From Streptomyces sp. NBC_00078 (GTDB lineage Bacteria; Actinomycetota; Actinomycetes; Streptomycetales; Streptomycetaceae): a stretch of 64,000 nucleotides of DNA. The notes beneath the pieces were generated by a model. That model did no database searches and was not told where the DNA came from. It was given only the letters and a program-made list of their open reading frames with translations. Both the position numbers and the translations under genes were made by a program. This document shows, one piece after another, positions 1-9,688 of the stretch. The stretch is from the NCBI RefSeq assembly GCF_026343335.1, contig NZ_JAPELX010000001.1, positions 2,232,001-2,296,000 on the forward strand, read 5' to 3'. Each line of letters begins with the position of its first letter. Within the stretch, counting starts at the first letter, position 1.

Positions 1-793
1 TACGCACCATCTCGGTGAGGCGGCGGTTGAGCTGGACGGCCTCCAGGTGGTCGCGCAGGTTCTGCCCGGCCTTGCCCTTGACCTCCTCGACGCGCTCGAC
101 CAGCTCCGCGAACGAACCGAACTGGTTGATCCACTTCGCGGCCGTCTTCTCGCCGACGCCGGGGATGCCCGGCAGGTTGTCGGACGGGTCACCGCGCAGG
201 GCGGCGAAGTCGGGGTACTGCGCGGGTGTCAGCCCGTACTTCTCGAAGACCTTCTCCGGGGTGAACCGGGTCAGTTCGGAGACGCCCTTGGTCGGATACA
301 GCACCGTCGTGTGCTCGCTGACCAGCTGGAAGGAGTCGCGGTCGCCGGTGACGATCAGCACCTCGAAGCCCTCGGCCTCGGCCTGGGTGGCGAGGGTGGC
401 GATGATGTCGTCCGCCTCGTAGCCGTCGACCGCGAAGCGTGACGCGTGCATCGCGTCGAGCAGCTCGCCGATCAGCTCGACCTGGCCCTTGAACTCGTCC
501 GGGGTCTTGGAACGGTTCGCCTTGTATTCCGTGAACTCCTCGGAGCGCCAGGTCTTGCGGGAGACGTCGAAGGCCACGGCGAAGTGTGTGGGCTCCTCGT
601 CACGCAGGGTGTTGGCGAGCATCGACGCGAAGCCGTAGATCGCGTTCGTCGGCTGGCCCGTCGCGGTCGTGAAGTTCTCCGCGGGCAGCGCGAAGAACGC
701 GCGGTAGGCCAGTGAGTGCCCGTCCATGAGCATGAGGCGGGGCCGCTTGCCGCCGGATGTCTTCTCGGTCTTCTTCGATGCTGTCTCTGCCAC
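1..793 (-). CDS. polA: DNA polymerase I, N-terminal 5'-3' exonuclease part (partial)
   Basis: Read leftward from a GTG start at 793. The visible part, about 264 codons, is the FEN-like 5' nuclease domain of DNA polymerase I, which removes RNA primers and damaged strands in repair and lagging-strand maturation. After a Lys/Thr-rich leader come LMLMDGHSLAYRAFFALP, the metal-site segments GYEADDIIATLA and VTGDRDSFQLV, and the helix-hairpin-helix stretch LPGIPGVGEKTA, all in the family order. The proofreading-like and polymerase domains lie beyond base 1. The gene is divergent from the molybdoenzyme gene at 940. Family assignment is very secure. Only the start codon is a choice, because no strong GGAGG precedes the GTG. 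Confidence 0.95.
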   Translation of the reverse strand, partial: MAETASKKTEKTSGGKRPRLMLMDGHSLAYRAFFALPAENFTTATGQPTNAIYGFASMLANTLRDEEPTHFAVAFDVSRKTWRSEEFTEYKANRSKTPDEFKGQVELIGELLDAMHASRFAVDGYEADDIIATLATQAEAEGFEVLIVTGDRDSFQLVSEHTTVLYPTKGVSELTRFTPEKVFEKYGLTPAQYPDFAALRGDPSDNLPGIPGVGEKTAAKWINQFGSFAELVERVEEVKGKAGQNLRDHLEAVQLNRRLTEMVR

Positions 794-939
794 GCCCCCG
801 ATCCTGTCACGAGCCACTGACACTGAGACCCCCTTACGCCCTGGCCCCCTCGCTGTCAGCGCCCCGTGCGAGGATCGAGCGGATGGCTCGCACGCGTAGG
901 TGAAGCGTGTATGTGCGTGTATGCGAAGGAGAGTGCGCG

Positions 940-3219
940 ATGGCGACGAAGCCGCCCAAGGGCGACCCGGTTCAGGACGCGCCGCAGGTCGTCGAGCCGA
1001 AGCACGCCGCGGCGGGACTCCCCGCCATCGGGCACACGCTGCGCATCGCCCAGCAGCAGATGGGTGTGAAGCGGACCGCGCTGACGCTGCTGCGCGTCAA
1101 CCAGAAGGACGGCTTCGACTGCCCCGGCTGCGCCTGGCCGGAGCCGGAGCACCGGCACAAGGCGGAATTCTGTGAGAACGGCGCGAAGGCGGTGGCCGAG
1201 GAAGCCACCCTGCGCCGGGTCACCCCGGAGTTCTTCGCCGCCCACTCCGTCGCCGATCTCGCGAACCGCAGCGGCTACTGGCTGGGCCAGCAGGGCCGGC
1301 TGACGCATCCCATGCATCTCCCCGAAGGGGGCACCCACTACGAGCCGGTGAGCTGGGAGCGCGCCTTCGACATCGTCGCCGAGGAGATCGCCGCCCTGGG
1401 CTCCCCGAACGAGGCCCTCTTCTACACCTCGGGCCGCACGAGCAACGAAGCGGCCTTCCTCTACCAGCTGTTCGCCAGGCAGCTCGGCACGAACAACCTG
1501 CCCGACTGCTCCAACATGTGCCATGAGTCGTCCGGTTCGGCACTGAACGAGACGATCGGCATCGGCAAGGGCAGCGTCCTGCTGGAGGACCTCTACAAAG
1601 CCGACCTGATCATCGTCGCCGGCCAGAACCCGGGGACGAACCACCCGCGCATGCTCTCCGCGCTGGAGAAGGCGAAGGCGGGCGGCGCGAAGATCATCAG
1701 CGTCAACCCGCTGCCCGAGGCGGGCCTGGAGCGCTTCAAGAACCCGCAGACCCCACAGGGCATGCTCAAGGGCGCCGCGCTCACCGACCTGTTCCTGCAG
1801 ATCCGCATCGGCGGCGACCAGGCCCTCTTCCGCCTCCTCAACAAGCTGATCCTCGATGCGGACGGCGCGGTCGACGAGGAGTTCGTGGCCGAACACACCC
1901 ACGGCTACGAGGAGTTCGCGGCAACCGCCCGCACCGCCGACTGGGACGAGACCCTCGCCGCCACCGGTCTCACCCGCGAGGAGATCGAGCAGACCCTGCG
2001 GATGGTCCTCGCCTCCAAGCGCACCATCGTGTGCTGGGCGATGGGCCTCACCCAGCACAAGCACTCCGTGCCGACCATCCGCGAGGTGGTCAACTTCCTT
2101 CTGCTGCGCGGCAACATCGGCCGCCCGGGGGCCGGAGTGTGCCCCGTCCGCGGACACAGCAACGTCCAGGGCGACCGCACGATGGGCATCTTCGAGCGCC
2201 CCGCACCCGCCTTCCTGGACGCCCTGGAGAAGGAGTTCGGCTTCGCGCCGCCGCGCGAGCACGGCTACGACGTCGTCCAGGCCATCCGCGCCCTGCGCGA
2301 CGGCGCGGCGAAGGTCTTCTTCGCCATGGGCGGCAACTTCGTATCCGCCTCCCCCGACACGGAGGTCACCGAGGCGGCCATGCGGCGCGCCCGGCTGACC
2401 GTGCACGTGTCGACGAAGCTCAACCGCTCGCACGTGGTCACGGGCGCGCGTGCCCTCATCCTGCCCACCCTGGGCCGCACCGAGCGCGACCTCCAGGGCG
2501 GCGGCGAGCAGTTCGTGACCGTCGAGGACTCCATGGGCATGGTGCACGCCTCCCGCGGCCGACTGGAGCCCGCCGGCAGGCACCTGCTGTCCGAGCCGGC
2601 CATCGTCTGCCGTCTGGCACGCCGCGTGCTGGGCGCGGAGAACCCGGTGCCGTGGGAGGAGTTCGAGAAGGACTACGGCACCATCCGCGACCGCATCGCC
2701 CGAGTGGTCCCCGGCTTCGAGGACTTCAACGCGCGCGTGGCCCGCCCCGGCGGCTTCGCCCTCCCGCACGCCCCACGCGACGAACGCCGCTTCCCGACCG
2801 CCACCGGCAAGGCCAACTTCACCGCCGCGCCCGTCGAGTACCCCGAGCTGCCCGAAGGCCGCCTGCTGCTGCAGACGCTGCGCTCGCACGACCAGTACAA
2901 CACCACGATCTACGGCCTCGACGACCGCTACCGCGGGATCAAGAACGGCCGCCGGGTCGTCCTGGTCCACCCCGAGGACGCGCGGGCACTCAAGGTCGCC
3001 GAAGGGTCGTACGTCGAGCTGGTCAGCGAGTGGAAGGACGGCGTGGAACGCAGGGCCGCCGGATTCCGGGTCGTGCACTACCCCACGGCACGCGGCTGCG
3101 CGGCCGCCTACTACCCGGAGACCAACGTGCTGGTCCCGCTGGACTCCACCGCCGACATCAGCAACACCCCGGCCAGCAAGTCCGTCGTCGTACGTCTGGA
3201 ACAATCACCAACCCACTGA
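940..3219 (+). CDS. FdhF/YdeP family molybdopterin oxidoreductase
   Basis: A 759-residue protein of the formate dehydrogenase alpha-like (FdhF/YdeP) branch of the bis-MGD molybdenum oxidoreductases. Near the N-terminus it carries the family's Cys-rich stretch (DCPGCAWPEPEH, then EFCENG), followed by the molybdopterin domains (NLPDCSNMCHESSG, VAGQNPGTNHPR, GRPGAGVCPVRGHSNVQGDR) and a C-terminal dinucleotide-binding barrel (QTLRSHDQYNTT). The ATG at 940 is preceded by GGAG at a good distance. A GTG at 907 is in frame but lacks such a site. No electron-transfer partner gene lies next to it, and the physiological substrate of this branch is not known, so formate is only one possibility. YdeP in E. 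coli is linked to acid resistance. Confidence 0.9.
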   Translation: MATKPPKGDPVQDAPQVVEPKHAAAGLPAIGHTLRIAQQQMGVKRTALTLLRVNQKDGFDCPGCAWPEPEHRHKAEFCENGAKAVAEEATLRRVTPEFFAAHSVADLANRSGYWLGQQGRLTHPMHLPEGGTHYEPVSWERAFDIVAEEIAALGSPNEALFYTSGRTSNEAAFLYQLFARQLGTNNLPDCSNMCHESSGSALNETIGIGKGSVLLEDLYKADLIIVAGQNPGTNHPRMLSALEKAKAGGAKIISVNPLPEAGLERFKNPQTPQGMLKGAALTDLFLQIRIGGDQALFRLLNKLILDADGAVDEEFVAEHTHGYEEFAATARTADWDETLAATGLTREEIEQTLRMVLASKRTIVCWAMGLTQHKHSVPTIREVVNFLLLRGNIGRPGAGVCPVRGHSNVQGDRTMGIFERPAPAFLDALEKEFGFAPPREHGYDVVQAIRALRDGAAKVFFAMGGNFVSASPDTEVTEAAMRRARLTVHVSTKLNRSHVVTGARALILPTLGRTERDLQGGGEQFVTVEDSMGMVHASRGRLEPAGRHLLSEPAIVCRLARRVLGAENPVPWEEFEKDYGTIRDRIARVVPGFEDFNARVARPGGFALPHAPRDERRFPTATGKANFTAAPVEYPELPEGRLLLQTLRSHDQYNTTIYGLDDRYRGIKNGRRVVLVHPEDARALKVAEGSYVELVSEWKDGVERRAAGFRVVHYPTARGCAAAYYPETNVLVPLDSTADISNTPASKSVVVRLEQSPTH

Positions 3220-3270
3220 GCGTTTGCTCAGGCAGCTGGACGAGCGATCAGGACGAACGGAGCCGGGCCC

Positions 3271-3741
3271 ATGGGCGAGCAACAGTACGTGAAGTTCCCG
3301 CAGGAGGTCATCGACGAGTACGCCGCACTCGGCGTCGACCTCCCCGCCCTGTTCTCCGCCGGGCACCTCGGCACCCGCATGGGCGTGGAGATCATCGAAG
3401 CCTCGGCCGACCGCGTCGTCGGCACCATGCCGGTCGAGGGCAACACCCAGCCCTACGGACTGCTGCACGGCGGCGCCTCCGCGGTCCTCGCCGAAACCCT
3501 CGGCTCCGTCGGCTCCATGCTGCACGGCGGCAGCTCCAAGATCGCGGTCGGCGTCGACCTGAACTGCACCCACCACCGAGGCGCGCGATCCGGCCTCGTG
3601 ACCGGCGTGGCCACACCGGTGCACCGCGGGCGCTCCACAGCGACGTACGAGATCGTGATCAGCGACGAGGAAGGGCGGCGCGTGTGCAGCGCGCGACTGA
3701 CCTGCCTGCTGCGCGACGTACAGCTGCCCGCCGCGGGCTGA
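3271..3741 (+). CDS. PaaI-type hotdog-fold thioesterase
   Basis: 156 residues with the hotdog-fold thioesterase pattern: GTMPVEGNTQPYGLLHGGASAVLAETLGS is the characteristic HGG region, and a beta-rich C-terminus follows (GVDLNCTHHRGARSG, TYEIVISDEEGR). Such enzymes cleave aromatic or short acyl-CoA thioesters in the cytoplasm. A GGAG lies about ten bases before the ATG. The gene follows the molybdoenzyme by about 50 bases in the same direction, so co-transcription is possible, but the sequence shows no functional link. The substrate cannot be deduced. Confidence 0.88.
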   Translation: MGEQQYVKFPQEVIDEYAALGVDLPALFSAGHLGTRMGVEIIEASADRVVGTMPVEGNTQPYGLLHGGASAVLAETLGSVGSMLHGGSSKIAVGVDLNCTHHRGARSGLVTGVATPVHRGRSTATYEIVISDEEGRRVCSARLTCLLRDVQLPAAG

Positions 3742-3817
3742 CGGCCGCGCCTTCCCCCCACCGGGCACTGTCCGGGCGCGTCCGCCGCGCCTACCGTTTC
3801 CCCATGAGGCCCCGGAC

Positions 3818-4573
3818 ATGAGCGGCATCGGCCCCGTCGAACCCGCCGGCCCCGTCGAGGCGAACACCGGCGACGACCCCGCCACCCCCCAGGACGTACC
3901 GCCACCCGACGTCATCGGCACCGACTCCCCCCGGCTGACCGACCGTTGGCACACACTGCTCCCGCGCACCCGCGGCACCGCACTGGCAGCGGCCGCGGCC
4001 ACCCTGGCCGCGGCCGTATGGCTCCTGACCGCCCAACCCCCGCCCGCACCGCCGAAGGAACCGGCCACCCCCTCGCCCTCGACCACAACGGCCTTCCACT
4101 ACAAGGGAGTTGCCGGGCACCCGGGCACAGCCACCACCAGGGACTTCCGCTTCGACGTCTCCGTACACGACGGACCCCCCGTCACCGTCTCCGACATCAC
4201 CGCCGCCCCCACCGGCATACACACCCGCACCGCACCCCCGACACCCTTCACCGTGCACGCCGGAACCACCCACCGCATCACCGTGCGGATCACCGTGACC
4301 GACTGCGGCGGACTCCCCCTCAACGTCAACCTCCCTTTCCTCGACGTAACGCTGCGTAACACACACGCAATACAGCACTACAGTTTCATCTTCGGCGGCA
4401 GCTACTCGCACGACCTCTCCGACCTCCTCCACGCAGCCTGCGACGCCACCCGGACGCTCCCCTCGCCCCGCGTCCAACGGGAAGTGCGCGTTCTCACCAT
4501 GTGGACCCGACGTGTTCCCGCCAAACCGGCCGAGAGCGAACTTCCCCAAGGCTCACCTTCCGGCACGTCATAA
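3818..4573 (+). CDS. Membrane-anchored hypothetical protein
   Basis: I do not recognise this 251-residue protein. It has a Pro/Asp-rich cytoplasmic N-terminus of about 50 residues, one hydrophobic segment (roughly residues 54-72, rich in Ala and Leu), a Pro/Thr/Ser-rich linker, and an outside domain of about 150 residues that looks beta-rich (repeated Thr-Val alternation) with two Cys residues (TDCGG and HAACDA) that could form a disulfide. This suggests a single-pass protein with an extracellular Ig-like or all-beta domain. It sits just upstream of the liv operon but is separated from it by about 175 bases, so a role in amino-acid uptake is not implied. Confidence 0.7.
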   Translation: MSGIGPVEPAGPVEANTGDDPATPQDVPPPDVIGTDSPRLTDRWHTLLPRTRGTALAAAAATLAAAVWLLTAQPPPAPPKEPATPSPSTTTAFHYKGVAGHPGTATTRDFRFDVSVHDGPPVTVSDITAAPTGIHTRTAPPTPFTVHAGTTHRITVRITVTDCGGLPLNVNLPFLDVTLRNTHAIQHYSFIFGGSYSHDLSDLLHAACDATRTLPSPRVQREVRVLTMWTRRVPAKPAESELPQGSPSGTS

Positions 4574-4749
4574 CAAGAAAGTCACAAGCCAGCCCACACC
4601 GATGCCCCCACCTGACAGACAGGCTTAGAGTCACGCCCAGTCACCGCGCCGCCGGGCGCGTCTGCAGAACAGCCCAGCTCGACCCAGTACGGCCCGGCGA
4701 GACACACGGCAGCCCAGCAGGACTGCCGGCGCCAGGGAGAGGATTCATC

Positions 4750-5973
4750 GTGCGACACCGTTCTTTGGTCATACTCACCTCCGTACTCACGACGGGCGCC
4801 CTCACGCTGACCGCCTGCGGTTCGCGCGACGACAACAAGGGTGGGGACAGCGGCAGCAAGAAGACCGAGGTCATCATCGGCGTCGACGCACCGCTGACCG
4901 GCCAGAACTCCGCGACCGGCCTCGGCATCCAGGGCGGCGTCCAGGTCGCCGTCGACGACGCCAACAAGAACAACCTCGTGCCCGGCGTGACGTTCAAGGT
5001 CCAGGCCCTCGACGACAAGGCCATCCCCGCCAGCGGCCAGCAGAACGCCACCCAGCTCGTCAACGACGACAAGGTGCTCGGCGTCGTCGGCCCGCTGAAC
5101 TCCGGCGTCGCCACCCAGATGCAGCAGGTCTTCGCCACCGCCAACCTGGTCCAGATCTCGCCGTCCAACACCGCCCCCGAGCTCACCCAGGGCAAGAACT
5201 GGCAGACGAAGAAGGTCCGCCCCTTCAAGACCTACTTCCGCACCGCCACCACCGACGCCCTGCAGGGCGGCTTCGCCGCCGACTACGCGTACAACACGCT
5301 CAAGAAGAAGAGCGTCTTCGTCGTCGACGACAAGCAGACCTACGGCGCGGGCCTGGCCAAGCTGTTCACCGCCGGCTTCACCAAGGCGGGCGGCAAGGTC
5401 GCCGGCACCGACCACGTCAACACCGGCGACACCGACTTCTCCGCCCTCGTCACCAAGATCAAGAACTCCAAGGCCGACCTCGTCTACTACGGCGGCCAGT
5501 ACGACGAGTCCGAGAAGCTCACCAAGCAGCTCAAGGACGGCGGCGCCAAGCTCCCGCTCTTCGGCGGCGACGGCATGTTCAGCGACACCTACATCCAGAC
5601 CGCCGGCAAGACCGCCGAAGGCGACCTCGCCACCTCCGTCGGCCAGCCCGTCGACACCCTCGCCTCCGCCCAGGACTTCATCAAGAAGTACAAGGCAGCC
5701 GGACTCAAGGGCGACTACGGCACCTACGGCGGCTACTCCTACGACGCCGCCACCGCCATCATCAAGGCCATCGGCAACGTCGTGAAGGACGGCAAGGTCC
5801 CCTCCGACGCCCGCGCCAAGATCGTCGACGAGGTCGGCAAGACCAAGTTCGACGGCGTCGCCGGCCCCGTCGCCTTCGACCAGTACGGCGACACCACCAA
5901 CAAGCAGCTGACCGTCTACCAGGTCACCAACGGCAAGTGGAAGGCCGTCAAGAGCGGCACGTTCAACGGCTGA
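4750..5973 (+). CDS. livK: Branched-chain amino acid ABC transporter, substrate-binding lipoprotein
   Basis: A 407-residue extracytoplasmic binding protein of the Leu/Ile/Val type (periplasmic-binding fold I). The GTG at 4750 gives a lipoprotein signal peptide with lipobox LTAC and the lipidated Cys at residue 23. The long in-frame extension upstream has no such signal and is not used. Two alpha/beta lobes follow (VIIGVDAPLTGQNSATG, LGVVGPLNSGVA, VFVVDDKQTYGAGLA, LPLFGGDGMFS, YGGYSYDAATAI). It is the first gene of livKHMGF. A hairpin between it and livH probably allows more binding protein than permease to be made. About 175 bases upstream are free for a promoter. Confidence 0.95.
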   Translation: MRHRSLVILTSVLTTGALTLTACGSRDDNKGGDSGSKKTEVIIGVDAPLTGQNSATGLGIQGGVQVAVDDANKNNLVPGVTFKVQALDDKAIPASGQQNATQLVNDDKVLGVVGPLNSGVATQMQQVFATANLVQISPSNTAPELTQGKNWQTKKVRPFKTYFRTATTDALQGGFAADYAYNTLKKKSVFVVDDKQTYGAGLAKLFTAGFTKAGGKVAGTDHVNTGDTDFSALVTKIKNSKADLVYYGGQYDESEKLTKQLKDGGAKLPLFGGDGMFSDTYIQTAGKTAEGDLATSVGQPVDTLASAQDFIKKYKAAGLKGDYGTYGGYSYDAATAIIKAIGNVVKDGKVPSDARAKIVDEVGKTKFDGVAGPVAFDQYGDTTNKQLTVYQVTNGKWKAVKSGTFNG

Positions 5974-6006
5974 CCAACCAGCCGAACCGCCGCTAGCACC
6001 ACCCCA

Positions 6007-6043
6007 GGGCCGCGCGGCCGACCACACGTCACCCGCGCGGCCC
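6007..6043 (+). terminator. Hairpin between livK and livH
   Basis: An 11-bp perfect stem, GGGCCGCGCGG paired with CCGCGCGGCCC, and a 15-base loop. There is no T-run. Its position after the binding-protein gene suits a transcript-stabilising or attenuating stem that sets the ratio of LivK to permease. Function is inferred. Confidence 0.55.
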
Positions 6044-6087
6044 GTTCCACGCCCCCCGCTCACTCCCCACCACATGGAGGCCATGCG

Positions 6088-7020
6088 GTGCACACCCTGC
6101 CGCAGCAGCTGGCCAACGGGCTGTTCCTCGGCTCGATGTACGGGCTGATCGCCATCGGATACACGATGGTGTACGGCATCGTCCAGCTCATCAACTTCGC
6201 CCATGGCGAGATCTTCATGACCGGCGGCTTCGGCGCGCTCACGGTCTACCTCTACGTCCTGCCCAACGGCACATCCATGTGGATAGCCCTCCCGGCGATG
6301 CTCATCGGAGGCGGACTCGTCTCCGTCCTCATCGCCGTCGGGGCGGAACGCTTCGCCTACCGACCACTGCGCGGCGCACCACGCCTGGCACCCCTCATCA
6401 CCGCCATCGGCCTCTCCCTCGCACTCCAGCAGGCCGTCTTCAACTGGTACCCGGACGCCAAGACCGACCGCAACTTCCCCCAGATAGACGCCGGCCCCTG
6501 GCACCTCGGCTCCATCAACATCAGCAGCGGATCGCTCTTCGTCATCATCGCCGCCCCCCTCTGCATGGCCGCCCTCGCCATGTTCGTCAGCTTCTCCCGC
6601 ACCGGCCGCGCCATGCAGGCCACCGCCCAGGACCCCGACACCGCCCAGCTCATGGGCATCGACACCAACCGCATCATCGTCATCGCCTTCGCCATCGGCG
6701 GCTTCTTCGCCGCCGTCGCCGCCATCGCCTACGGCCTGCGCTACGGACAGATCAAATACGACATGGGCTTCCAGATGGGCCTCAAAGCCTTCACCGCAGC
6801 CGTACTCGGCGGCATCGGCAACATCTACGGCGCCATGATCGGCGGCCTCGTCCTCGGCCTCGCCGAAACCATGGCCACCTCCTACATCGACGACATCCCC
6901 GGCATGCAGCAACTCGGCGGCGGCGGCTGGTCCTCCGTCTGGGCCTTCGTCCTCCTCATCCTCGTCCTGCTGTTCAGGCCACAAGGCCTCGTCGGCGAAC
7001 GCGTAGCGGACAGGGCGTGA
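6088..7020 (+). CDS. livH: Branched-chain amino acid ABC transporter permease LivH
   Basis: 310 residues, strongly hydrophobic, with about eight membrane segments and the LivH hallmark near the start (LANGLFLGSMYGLIAIGYTM, INFAHGEIFM). The cytoplasmic loop with RAMQATAQDPDTAQLMGID is the coupling region that contacts the ATPases. The GTG at 6088 has GGAGG seven bases upstream. The stop codon overlaps the GTG of livM (GTGA), so the two permease subunits are translationally coupled. It forms the membrane heterodimer with LivM. Confidence 0.95.
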   Translation: MHTLPQQLANGLFLGSMYGLIAIGYTMVYGIVQLINFAHGEIFMTGGFGALTVYLYVLPNGTSMWIALPAMLIGGGLVSVLIAVGAERFAYRPLRGAPRLAPLITAIGLSLALQQAVFNWYPDAKTDRNFPQIDAGPWHLGSINISSGSLFVIIAAPLCMAALAMFVSFSRTGRAMQATAQDPDTAQLMGIDTNRIIVIAFAIGGFFAAVAAIAYGLRYGQIKYDMGFQMGLKAFTAAVLGGIGNIYGAMIGGLVLGLAETMATSYIDDIPGMQQLGGGGWSSVWAFVLLILVLLFRPQGLVGERVADRA

Positions 7021-8810
7021 CCACCATGACAACCACCGAAAAGACCACCCCCACCACGCCGGACACCCCGCGCGGCCTCATCCCCCTGCCCCAGTCCGCC
7101 GCCCGCGCCCTGATCGCCACCGGCGCCATCGGCACCATCGCCAGCACCTACATGTCCTGGACCTGGACCTCCGACTTCCCCGGGGACCTCACCTACTACG
7201 GCTCCCCCGCAGGCCTCCAGATCCTCGACCTCGTCGCCGGCGTCCTCACCCTGCTCTACGCACTCACCCGCTGGAACATACGCGGCCTCAACTGGCTCAA
7301 CCCGGCCGGCGCCACCGCCCCCGTGTTCCTCGCCGCCGCAGCCGCCTTCGCCGTCAGCTGGTTCAGCGCCCTCGCCATCGCCATCGACCTCGGCGGACTC
7401 GTCAACCTCGACCCCGGCGCCTACCTCGCCGCCGTCGCCTCCCTCATCGCCCTCCTCGGCGCCCTCGCCCTGCCCAGCCCCGGCAACACCGCCAAAGCCT
7501 GGGTCAGCAAGCCCGACAACATCCCCCCGGCAGGCAAACTCCCCGCCTGGGGCGAACGCCTCGTCATCACCGCCGCCACCGGCGTCGGCCTCATCGCCTT
7601 CGCCTACGGCATCGGCGTCGACCCCGACGCCAGCGAAACCTTCATCGGCTTCCTGCTGCTCGTCATCTTCGGCTCCTGGGCCCTGCTCGCCGCCGGACTC
7701 GCCGACCGGTTCTCCGTCATCAACGCCCGGCACAAAGGTTTCGCCACCTCCATGGCCTTCCTCGCCGCCGCGATCTTCCCCTTCGTCGAGAACAACGAAC
7801 ACAACGCCAACCTCGGCGTGAACATCCTCGTCGTCGCCACCGTCGCCCTCGGCCTCAACATCGTCGTCGGCCTCACCGGACTCCTCGACCTCGGATACGT
7901 CGCCTTCCTCGGCGTCGGCGCCTACGCCGCAGCCCTCGTCTCCGGCTCCGAGTTCTCCCGCTTCTCCGGCGTCCAGTTCCCCTTCTGGGCCGCCATGCTC
8001 ACCGGCATGGCCGCATCGCTCATCTTCGGCGTCCTCATCGGCGCCCCCACCCTGCGACTGCGCGGCGACTACCTCGCCATCGTCACCCTCGGCTTCGGAG
8101 AAATCTTCCGCATCACCGTCAACAACCTCGACGGCTCCTCCGGACCCAACATCACCAACGGCCCCAACGGCATCTCGATGATCCCCGACCTCGAGATCTT
8201 CGGCTTCAACCTCGGCACCAGCCACACCATCGGCTCCATCACCGTCGGCCGATTCGCCAACTACCTGCTCCTGATGCTCGTCATCACCGCCATCGTCGTC
8301 CTCGTCTTCAACCGCGCCGCCGACTCCCGCATCGGCCGCTCCTGGATCGCCATCCGCGAAGACGAAACCGCCGCCACCGCCATGGGCATCAACGGCTTCC
8401 GGGTCAAACTCATCGCCTTCGCACTCGGCGCCTCACTCGCCGGCCTCGCCGGCACCGTCAGCGCCCACGTCGGCTACAGCGTCAACCCCGCCCCCTACCA
8501 GTTCGCCGGCTCCGTACCACCCAACTCCGCGTTCCTGCTCGCCGCAGTCGTCCTCGGCGGCATGGGCACCGTCGGCGGACCCATCCTCGGCGCCACCCTG
8601 CTCTACCTCCTCCCCGAGAAGCTCAGCTTCCTCAAGGAATACCAACTCTTCGCCTTCGGCCTGGCCCTCGTCATCCTCATGCGCTTCCGCCCCGAGGGAA
8701 TCATCGCCAACCGGCGCCGCCAACTCGAATTCCACGAAACAGAACAGGGCGACATCCCCGAACAGAGCCTTCCCGACACCACCGTCGGCGTCACCAAGGC
8801 AGGGGCGTAA
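7017..8810 (+). CDS. livM: Branched-chain amino acid ABC transporter permease LivM
   Basis: About 597 residues, starting at the GTG that overlaps the livH stop. An ATG at 7026 would shorten it by three residues. The C-terminal 340 residues are the standard LivM permease (NIVVGLTGLLDLGYVAFLGVGAYAA, LRLRGDYLAIVTLGFGEIFRI, IREDETAATAMGIN). The N-terminal roughly 250 residues add further membrane segments, making it clearly longer than the classical enterobacterial protein of a little over 400 residues. I believe such extensions occur in other actinobacterial LivM proteins. Five bases separate it from livG. Confidence 0.94.
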   Translation: MTTMTTTEKTTPTTPDTPRGLIPLPQSAARALIATGAIGTIASTYMSWTWTSDFPGDLTYYGSPAGLQILDLVAGVLTLLYALTRWNIRGLNWLNPAGATAPVFLAAAAAFAVSWFSALAIAIDLGGLVNLDPGAYLAAVASLIALLGALALPSPGNTAKAWVSKPDNIPPAGKLPAWGERLVITAATGVGLIAFAYGIGVDPDASETFIGFLLLVIFGSWALLAAGLADRFSVINARHKGFATSMAFLAAAIFPFVENNEHNANLGVNILVVATVALGLNIVVGLTGLLDLGYVAFLGVGAYAAALVSGSEFSRFSGVQFPFWAAMLTGMAASLIFGVLIGAPTLRLRGDYLAIVTLGFGEIFRITVNNLDGSSGPNITNGPNGISMIPDLEIFGFNLGTSHTIGSITVGRFANYLLLMLVITAIVVLVFNRAADSRIGRSWIAIREDETAATAMGINGFRVKLIAFALGASLAGLAGTVSAHVGYSVNPAPYQFAGSVPPNSAFLLAAVVLGGMGTVGGPILGATLLYLLPEKLSFLKEYQLFAFGLALVILMRFRPEGIIANRRRQLEFHETEQGDIPEQSLPDTTVGVTKAGA

Positions 8811-8815
8811 CCACC

Positions 8816-9688
8816 ATGACCACCACCACGGCCACCAGCCCCGTCCTCGAAGCCAGCGGCGTCACCATGCGCTTCGGCGGCCTCACCGCCGTACGCAGCG
8901 TCGACCTCACCGTCAACGCCGGTGAAATCGTCGGCCTCATCGGACCCAACGGCGCCGGCAAAACCACCTTCTTCAACTGCCTCACCGGCCTGTACATCCC
9001 CACCGAGGGCAAAGTCGCCTACAAAGGCACCGTCCTGCCCCCCAAACCCCACCTCGTCACCAGCGCCGGCATCGCCCGCACCTTCCAGAACATCCGGCTC
9101 TTCGCCAACATGACCGTCCTGGAAAACGTCCTCGTCGGCCGCCACACCCGCACCAAAGAAGGCCTCTGGTCGGCCCTCCTGCGCGGCCCCGGCTTCCGCA
9201 AAGCCGAAACCGCCTCCCGCGAACGCGCCATGGAACTCCTCGAGTTCATCGGCCTCGCCCACAAAGCCGACCACCTCTCCCGCAACCTCCCCTACGGCGA
9301 ACAACGCAAGCTCGAAATCGCCCGCGCCCTCGCCAGCGACCCCGGCCTGCTCCTCCTCGACGAGCCCACCGCCGGCATGAACCCCCAGGAGACCCGCGCC
9401 ACCGAGGAACTGGTCTTCGCCATCCGCGACATGGGCGTCGCCGTCCTCGTCATCGAGCACGACATGCGCTTCATCTTCAACCTGTGCGACCGCGTCGCCT
9501 GCCTCGTCCAGGGCGAAAAACTCGTCGAAGGCACCTCCGACGTCGTCCAGGGCGACGAACGCGTCGTCGCCGCCTACCTCGGCACCCCCTTCGAAGGCGC
9601 CCCCGGCGACGACGAAGCCGCCGAAGTCGAAGCAGCCGAGGCCACCGGAGCACAGGGCACCACCAGCACGGAAGGAAACGCCCAGTGA
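8816..9688 (+). CDS. livG: Branched-chain amino acid ABC transporter ATPase LivG
   Basis: 290 residues of a standard ABC ATPase: Walker A GPNGAGKTT, Q-loop region ARTFQNIRLF, signature LPYGEQRKLEIARAL (the divergent LivG form of LSGGQ), Walker B LLLLDEPTAGMN, and H-loop VIEHDMRF. A Glu/Ala-rich tail of about 35 residues after the ATPase core is unusual in length and looks disordered. It powers uptake together with LivF. The end overlaps the GTG start of livF. Confidence 0.95.
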   Translation: MTTTTATSPVLEASGVTMRFGGLTAVRSVDLTVNAGEIVGLIGPNGAGKTTFFNCLTGLYIPTEGKVAYKGTVLPPKPHLVTSAGIARTFQNIRLFANMTVLENVLVGRHTRTKEGLWSALLRGPGFRKAETASRERAMELLEFIGLAHKADHLSRNLPYGEQRKLEIARALASDPGLLLLDEPTAGMNPQETRATEELVFAIRDMGVAVLVIEHDMRFIFNLCDRVACLVQGEKLVEGTSDVVQGDERVVAAYLGTPFEGAPGDDEAAEVEAAEATGAQGTTSTEGNAQ